From Chara braunii (lineage: Eukaryota > Streptophyta > Charophyceae > Charales > Characeae): a stretch of 35,126 nucleotides of DNA. The DNA lies in the NCBI GenBank assembly GCA_003427395.1, contig BFEA01000008.1, positions 6,712,582-6,747,707 on the forward strand, in the 5' to 3' direction. Positions within the stretch are counted from its first letter, which is position 1. The number at the start of each line of letters is the position of its first letter. The notes under the pieces are model-generated. The model was not told where the DNA came from, made no database searches, and was given only the letters and a program-made list of their open reading frames with translations. Shown in pieces: positions 28,927-35,126 of this stretch. The position numbers and the translations under genes are program-made.

Positions 28927-31508
28927 TTAGCCTGTCCTCCTTATGTACCTGATACGGTCCTCCGCTTCGCCCAAGAGAACCGCACGGTAATAGCCGGGGA
29001 AGTACTCGAAAGACTGCAGTCTAGGACTTGTGACACGGAGGTGCCCGAAGCCCCTGGGGAAGGGTATTTGACAACCAGCGATGGCCAGGTGCTCGAGCGA
29101 AGGACACAAATCTCCCAACCTATACAGGATCGCAGCACTGACTTGAGAGATTCCGGTCAATCTGAGGGAAAGGAGACTGGGGCAGGTGCTGAGGAAAGCA
29201 AGAAATTCTTCCTCGAAATCGCCGAAAAGTGCTCTAGGGTCCGAAAAGAGGTGAAGATGGTGTAAGGACGGACCAACGGGAGAGAGGCTACGGAGGAAAG
29301 GGCCACAGGACTGCCAGGCGGGAAGACGAGGCTCCTTCAGAGTGAGAAGACGAGGCCCCTCCTTTTTGTTCTCCAATCCCGGGTCCCGACGTCTACAAAA
29401 ATACAGATGACTGAGCCTTTTTGACAGGACGGCCCGTCCCCACATCAATTCCATCCGCTCCACTGTCTCCTGATCTACAAAGGGATCAAAGATGCGCAAA
29501 CCCACCTCCTGGAGGTGTTGATGACGCTGAAGAAGTACCTCTAAGCTCCTCAACGATGGCAAGCGAGGGTAGGCGCACGCTTCTCCGCTGACCTGAGATC
29601 CATAGAGCAGAAGCTTAACCAGTCCTAATGTGCACGTTCCACCGGCAAGAAAAGACAACGCGTAGTGTGTGACCCCTGTCTCGTCGAAACACAGCTCGCG
29701 CAACTGCCGCCCACCTTCGGCGGCCACAACACTCACTGACGAATCAGTGACGAATCTGCAACGAGAGGCTACCAGAGTTTGCAAGTCAGAGCACGCCCGC
29801 ACTGCTGCAATAATGCCCCAGTCGGAGACGCGCGTCCCGCTCACGTCGACTTTCCTTAAGCAGACACACTCTACCACGGCAGCCTCGAGCTGTTCATCTG
29901 CGAAGTATAAGCTATCTGTCACGCACAGTGATGTCAGGGTTCTTCGTCGTGTAGACTGGAAACAGAAAAAGGATGGGCTTAGCGACTTCTCGTCCTGGTC
30001 CCTCCTCAGCAAGGAACTCTCCGCCAGAGACAAGGACGATAACAGAGGGCAAGAGCCATCTTGTAAAGCGTCGGAAGCAGCAGGCCAAAACCCGCAGAGA
30101 CTCAGGTTCCGCAGCTGATTGCAACCAGACAGGACACGGACGGCCGAGTGATTGACCCACATGTAAAAGTTTGCAGCACCTGTGGTAAGAGAGAGGTCGG
30201 TTAATGCAGTGCATCCATAGACTAAGGCTGCCATCGGCCGCTCCTTGAAACAGCATTCGCCATGACTCCTGTTGTTAGCGTCGAGATGAAGCGTCTTCAA
30301 GCTCGGACAGTTCTTGGCAATGCTGACGATGAACAATTCGTCAACAACGGGATGACTCAGAGGCAGACGACCCCCGTCAGAAGACGAGCTCCCGCCACTT
30401 TCCTCCTCAGAGTCAGAGTCTTCCTCTTGATCTTCCCAATCCGCCACACCCTGCCCGTAACCCCGCAAGCCCAGCAACTCTCTGTCGTCAAGGGGGAAAA
30501 CGGTAGGGGCGATGTAACGTCCACGATCAGGAGGCAGCCAAATACTGAAGAATTTGTAAATGGGGACAGGATTTTCGTCTTTCCCATAACCGTCCCTTTG
30601 GGCCTGCCGCTGTGTTTCCACTTCTTCATCTCCTCCTCCTACTTCTCCTACTCCATCGCTCGGCCCAGAAGCTTCATCACGCGGCCTCTCGCCTTCCCAG
30701 AGGCCTTCATCAAGCGGCCGTTGTCCTTCCACTTCATTACCTCCTCCTGCTGCATCGCTGCAACGTCCAGAATAGTCATGACCCTCTTCCCTTGAAGAAT
30801 CACTGGAAACAAGTTCAGGAAGGAGAGGAGGACAAGGGGGAGGTAAAGGGGGAGGAAGAGGTTGGTGAAGAGAGGGGGGAAGCGGATAATCCGCCCACGC
30901 TATGGGGAGGATGTCGACGATAGATTTGAGCTGGGCATGGGAATGGACATCCACCCCGAGTCGCAGAGAAGAATGTGTCCCATGTGGAGGAGAATCGTAA
31001 GCTGGCGGAGGAACGCACGAGGTGCGCAGTCTGAACGAGGCCGGTGAGGGAACGTTTCCTATCTTCAAGTGTTCCATTGCGGACAAGATTCTAGTAATCG
31101 GTCAACCCACCGATGGTGACGGGGACAAAACACAGACCAAAGTTCTAAGCGCTTGAGCCTCGTTTGCCCAGCACAAACAGCCATCAACGACTCCGTGGTG
31201 CAGAACTGTACGACCAACGTCTCTATGTGACCTCTGCTTAGCTCGCCCGCCTTCCTTAACATCGCATCCAAACGACGAGTAATGGACCGACCGCCGAGAA
31301 TGACGGGCTTCTCTTCCCGATCCTTATATAGCACAAGCCCTTGCCTGTCCACCCACTCCCTCGTGTCAATCTCTCGAAAACATACCGGCCGTCGAGCCAC
31401 CCTCAGCCACTGACGACATACGCAAGCTGCAGTGAATATTCGCTCATTGAATGGAAGTTTCGTGAAAATCTTCGCTAGCACATCATCTCCCATCTTCCCG
31501 AGATCCAT
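28927..31508 (-). pseudogene. F-box/LRR protein gene, split by a frameshift or unmodelled intron
   Basis: Likely substrate-recognition subunit of an SCF ubiquitin ligase. The true ATG is at 31508 (MDLGKMGDDVLAKIF); the upstream in-frame codon is TTG. The F-box spans about residues 4-45 (DVLAKIFTKLPFNERIFTA, CVCRQWLRVARR). The first frame stops at 31065 after LLESCPQW. The second frame, open from 31086, resumes with MEHLKIGN, the expected LRR continuation, so one base seems to be missing at about 31083-31086. Next come a proline-rich stretch (about 67-92 of the second part), a Glu/Asp/Ser-rich linker to residue 240, and about a dozen leucine-rich repeats such as CPSLKTLHLDANN, CNQLRNLSLCGF, LRKVDVSGTRVSDWGI and CPSLEHLAIAGCQ. 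The stop is TAA at 28927. A sequencing error would make it intact. Confidence 0.82.
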
Positions 31509-31532
31509 TTTTTCACCCAACCACTCTTCCTC

Positions 31533-31601
<69 letters not shown>

Positions 31602-31602
31602 N

Positions 31603-31673
<71 letters not shown>

Positions 31674-31779
31674 GTGAATATTCGCTCATTGAATGGAAGT
31701 TTCGTGAAAATCTTCTCTAGCACATCATCTCCCATCTTCCCGAGTTCCATTTTTTCACCCAACCACTCTTCATCACCCT
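31430..31779. repeat. Duplicated start of the F-box gene around a CT microsatellite with an N
   Basis: Bases 31430-31537 and 31672-31779 are two copies, 108 bases each with about three differences, of the 5' untranslated region, ATG and first 26 codons of the F-box gene. The outer copy starts at ATG 31750 (MELGKMGDDVLEKIF) and after IFT runs into the CT array. Between them is a CT run (31533-31671) with one N at 31602. The N suggests two contigs joined in the microsatellite, possibly two alleles placed in tandem. Confidence 0.9.
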
Positions 31780-31784
31780 CTCCA

Positions 31785-31791
<7 letters not shown>

Positions 31792-31839
<48 letters not shown>
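31792..31839. repeat. Second CT microsatellite
   Basis: CT dinucleotide run directly after the outer copy of the duplicated F-box start. Its counterpart is the run at 31533-31671. Confidence 0.95.
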
Positions 31840-31841
<2 letters not shown>

Positions 31842-31856
31842 GACCCGCCGGTGTAA

Positions 31857-32295
31857 GTGAGTTCAATCAGGTAACATCCCGTTTTGATGATCCTGCCCTG
31901 CTTGACACTGTTGAGAGGATTGAATCTATCCCTCTTGCCGGCGCCCCTCTATCCTCTTCCCGCCCCGCACCACCCTCGAATTGCGTCATTCATTCGACTA
32001 CAGCCGGACCCACCAGACTACCACACTGAAATTGCAGAAATGTCTCCCACGAAATTTGTAGTCACAGATCCCTCAAGCACCACCTCCAAATCACCCTCGC
32101 CGGCGTCAGTGAGTTCAATCAGGTAACATCCCGTTTTGATGATCCTGCCCTGCTTGACACTGTTGACAGGATTGAATCTATCCTCTTGCCGGCGCCCCTC
32201 TATCCTCTTCCCGCCGCTGACCACCATCGGATTGCGTCATTCATTCGAATTCTAGATTTCAGAGTCGTCTCGGCTACAGCCGGACCCAGCAGAGG
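31857..32295. repeat. Tandem duplication, 252-base period
   Basis: A block starting GTGAGTTCAATCAGGTAACA occurs at 31857-32016 and again at 32109-32295. The copies differ by substitutions and by an insertion of about 24 bases near 32250-32272 (ATTCTAGATTTCAGAGTC). The sequence carries CATTCATTCGA and a shared CTACAGCCGGACCCA end. It lies upstream of the F-box gene. No coding role is established. Confidence 0.85.
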
Positions 32296-32423
32296 TAGAA
32301 GACGCAAACAAAGCGTTCATTACCGTAATGACAAGGGGGGACAGCGTCCCCAGTGTGCACAAACCCTAAACCGAAAAATGACACTCGAAAGAAAAAACAA
32401 AGCCAGAGTGACGACCAACAGGC

Positions 32424-32535
32424 CTACCGTTTTCACCCCGAATAGAACGCCCGGTCGTTATAGCTGTATTTGATGCAACTCTCAGTCCAGATGCGGCATT
32501 AATTACCGGGCGTTCTGTTCGGGTGGAGACGGTAG
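32424..32535. mobile_element. Palindromic MITE-like element (112 bases)
   Basis: The left arm 32424-32455 (CTACCGTTTTCACCCC, then GAATAGAACGCCCGGT) is matched by the reverse complement of 32505-32535 with about four mismatches. The loop is roughly 49 bases. Long terminal inverted repeats with no coding capacity fit a MITE or foldback element. No clear target duplication is visible, so the superfamily is unknown. Confidence 0.6.
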
Positions 32536-32574
32536 ATCATTTGCTACACCCATGAGCTGTTCAAATACAGACCC

Positions 32575-32642
32575 AAGTTCGAATCCAGATGCAACCAGAT
32601 GATCAGAATGATGAGATAATACTGTTTTTTTTTTTTTTTTTT
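32575..32642 (+). repeat. Possible SINE tail with B box and T18 run
   Basis: AGTTCGAATCC at about 32576-32586 matches a Pol III B box, and 18 T follow at 32625-32642. No A box is found at the expected distance upstream. It may be the end of a tRNA-derived SINE whose head was replaced, or coincidence. Confidence 0.25.
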
Positions 32643-34985
32643 GGGTCCAGAACGAGATAATTCCGAATGACCTCAATGATCAAATCACAAGGCTGTCGCC
32701 CTTCCAACAGAACCAAAAAAAGGCAACAGTCTTCTCTATTGACCTTCTGCACTCTCCTCGCGCTTGTTTTCACAGGTCCCGTGCACGACAACCGTTTAAT
32801 TCAAAGAATCGGCTGATTTCCTATCATGCCGACGTGATAAGTCCGAGAGTTGAGTCAGCCACGTCCGTCGATGGAAAGCAAGAAAGCATAACCAAACGAG
32901 AAGACAAAAAAATACATCGCCAGAACTCGCACCAAACAGCAACGGCTTCTCTCGGAGGCGTTCGGGACGGTCAGCGCTGACGGGCGGTGAGTAGAGAGTT
33001 CGCGTGTCAATTTAGCGGCTACGGCTTCGTCGCCATAGCCAACGCTTGCCACAGCGACCTCCTCGCCGACATAACCAACACTCCCTGAGCCTGCGAGATC
33101 AGCGTCAAACTTCTTCTCCGTCCCCCTTCGCGGCAGAGGAGGATTGACCCACATCATAGAGCAATTTTTAGGACCTCCTATTGGCAATCAGAAGGCCTCA
33201 GGAATCGGGTGCCTCCTTGGAATTTCGCATAGAGACAAGAACCGGACCGAGCCCCACATGATGGCCCCAGTAGCAGTCGGATAGGAGTGTGGCCGATCCA
33301 GTGCGACACTGAGTGGCAGCGGGCTGACAGGTTCATTACGAATTTCCGGGCTGAGAAAACAGAAGAAAGGCAAAAGAAGAAAAAAGAAACGGGGGGCTCG
33401 CGGCTGGGTGGTTAGCGCACCGCTGCGCCACTCCGAAGCGTTGCCGGCCGAAGTTTCTCTCGGTATGACTGAGAACGTTAGGCCCTGTCTCGTCGTCAAC
33501 CTTGCCATCGCGACAAGGAACGAAGGGTTCTCCATTCCAGCTGGAGCTGGTCGTCAGTATCGAGGTTCCCTATCGAGGCAGCCCATGGCCCAGGTAGTAC
33601 AATATCTTTGCCATCTTGTTGATCTCATGTGGTTTGACTGCCCCGTATCTGTTGCTCTGAAGTTTAGAAGTCGTCTTGTTCCTCGGTGTGTCTTCCCTAT
33701 GGGAACCTTCGTCCTGCAACGAAAATATACCAGTGTCATCGAAGTCATAGCTCCCAGTCTTCGCCCCTTCTTCTACAATAGCTTCTTCTCCAAATTATGA
33801 GTCCGCATCCCAGCTATCCCCGGTGTCACCTTGCTATCGCGGTCCGGGAGGTATTCGGTGGGGACAATCTGGAGTAAGGTCCTGCCTCATTATACTCGCA
33901 GGCCAGTTGCTCTGTAATCTAGCATATTGGGGGAGAGATTCGGTGTTGTATTCGTGCGAGCCATCGTCTTTAGGACCGGGGCTTGAAGTAAGTTGGTCAA
34001 CCAGGCTGCCCGTCGAGGAATTTGACGCCGCTGAATTCTTTGCCGTCTGCTTGGGGATCGACTGGCGAGCTGTTTTTGGGAGTGAGAGGCCAGCAGAATA
34101 GGGTGCTCTGGAATAAATCAGCAATTGAACGGAGGTGCGGCCGTTGCTCCGTTTGGGGGTTCCTCTGGTTGTTGGGTGATAGGTAATTGAGCTAGTTTGG
34201 GACATGCTGTTAGTGTTGCTCCTGTGCCTTCTTCTATAAGTAGCTGCTCTTATCGAGTTTTTCTCTGAAGTGCTCTTTCAAAGCCCGGTTGTCGGCTGAT
34301 TTGGCATCTCAATGGAGTAGCGGAAGTGGATTGATAATTGGTTTCCTCGTTCAATTCTGAAGGTGCCTTGTTTTCAGATAAGTGCTCTGATTCTAAGCAG
34401 GGCCAAGCTGTAGGGGGAAGCTGAGGATGGTGTGGGGGCGAGCTCGCTTTCTCTAACCCATATTTCCCAGTTTCCGTTCCCCCTGTGCAGAGATCTTTCT
34501 TGTGTTTGACTCCTTAGCTCAACCGAGCTCGGGTTGTCCCTCTTCTTGTGCTGACCTGGGGGTTTTCCCGCGAAGGACTACTGGGGTGAGCTCCGGCTTC
34601 ATTATGTTCCTTTGACAAGTGCACCTTTAGTAAGACATAGTCGATTGAGAGCTCCCCCCCTTCGTTCCCCCGTTAGCAATCTTCTGTGCAGTGGGTGGAC
34701 AGAGCAGATTGGTTTTCGTAGTAAGGTCTGGCACAACTCCCTCGATGGAAGTCGATGAGGTACCAGGGGAGGGACCCCCTGTGAATCAAACGAACTTCTG
34801 GGACATGGAAGAGCATACTCGGCAATCTATTGGCCAGTGCTACGATGATGGGGTATGGGGTCTTCCAGTTAGCGGCGAATTTAGGGGAGGTAGTGATTGA
34901 CGAGAAGGGGAAACGGTTCAAAGTGAATGAGTCGCTTGATGAGATTAAAGAAAGAGAAAACTACGGCGCAGTCAGGGTTACAGTT
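32643..34985. other. Intergenic DNA, no recognised gene
   Basis: Moderately GC-rich sequence with scattered open frames up to 130 codons (33408-33800 +, 33834-34205 -). None shows a known motif, and composition does not distinguish them from chance. An exon of an unrecognised gene cannot be excluded. Confidence 0.5.
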
Positions 34986-35100
34986 TGTAATTGCATTTGA
35001 AACTGCCTTTTATCAGTTTAGTCAGGGCCCGAGTTTCAATTGCAGTTGAAACTCGGGCTGCCTTTTTCTAGCAGTTCAGTCAACCTGAGTCAGGCACATG
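34986..35100. repeat. Tandem repeat with perfect hairpin
   Basis: Two diverged units share ATTGCAnTTGAAACT, then TGCCTTTT, then CAGTTnAGTCA (about 34990-35025 and 35040-35085). Between and within them GCCCGAGTTTCAA (35027-35039) pairs perfectly with TTGAAACTCGGGC (35046-35058) across a six-base loop. Confidence 0.75.
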
Positions 35101-35104
35101 GCCG

Positions 35105-35126
35105 TTTCTTTCTTTCTTTCTTTTTT
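35105..35126. repeat. CTTT microsatellite at the window edge
   Basis: TTTC tetranucleotide run of about four units followed by T6, continuing out of the window. Confidence 0.85.

Noticed and set aside
31475-31762. Protein with long Arg-Glu repeats
   Set aside because: It is only translation of the GA/CT microsatellite between the two copies of the F-box gene start.
33395-33450. tRNA gene suggested by GGCTGGGTGGTTAGCGC
   Set aside because: It resembles an A box and D arm, but no B box follows at tRNA distance and no acceptor stem pairs.
33408-33800. 130-codon plus-strand open frame
   Set aside because: No motif, no partner exon and no compositional signal; length is compatible with chance in GC-rich DNA.

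Overview
The window looks like nuclear DNA of a streptophyte plant or alga. The clues are two LTR retrotransposons with plant-type tRNA primer sites, a spliceosomal U2-like sequence, an F-box/leucine-rich-repeat gene, long microsatellites and assembly gaps. The style of the gag proteins recalls charophyte algae such as Chara, but that is an impression and not something I can prove. No bacterial or organellar gene is visible.

Bases 1-21219 are one giant, decayed Ty3/gypsy element on the + strand. It has a 5' LTR (1-3266), a tRNA-Asp-type primer binding site (3272-3289) and an AT-rich leader with repeated modules. A 5 kb block of unrecognised ORFs (5234-10267) follows. Next come gag with a zinc knuckle, protease, reverse transcriptase, RNase H and an integrase with a GPY motif, a 3' untranslated stretch, a 161-base gap and the 3' LTR (17989-21219). 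Gag and pol are broken by many frameshifts and nonsense codons. The ORF block upstream of gag is the most unusual part. It holds three diverged tandem copies of one unknown protein family (A1-A3), three copies of a possible second module (B1-B3), and a run of closely packed open frames. That run includes a 4-base ATGA stop/start overlap.

Bases about 22081-26150 are part of a second LTR retrotransposon, on the - strand: an LTR (26150 to 24941), an initiator-Met primer site, a leader and a long damaged gag. No pol follows. Between the two elements (21220-22080) lies unassigned DNA with hairpins.

Bases 26151-28900 are repeat-rich intergenic DNA. They contain an exact 38-base Nextera mate-pair junction adaptor (26728-26765), which marks an artificial join. 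A shortened U2 snRNA-like sequence abuts it, followed by a 141-base tandem duplication and a tRNA-derived SINE-like segment. Bases 28927-31508 (- strand) encode an F-box/LRR protein whose F-box part and LRR part lie in different frames. Its first exon start is duplicated across a CT microsatellite that contains an N, which suggests an allelic or assembly duplication. The remainder (31850-35126) holds another tandem duplication, a palindromic MITE-like element, a hairpin, and no gene I can recognise.
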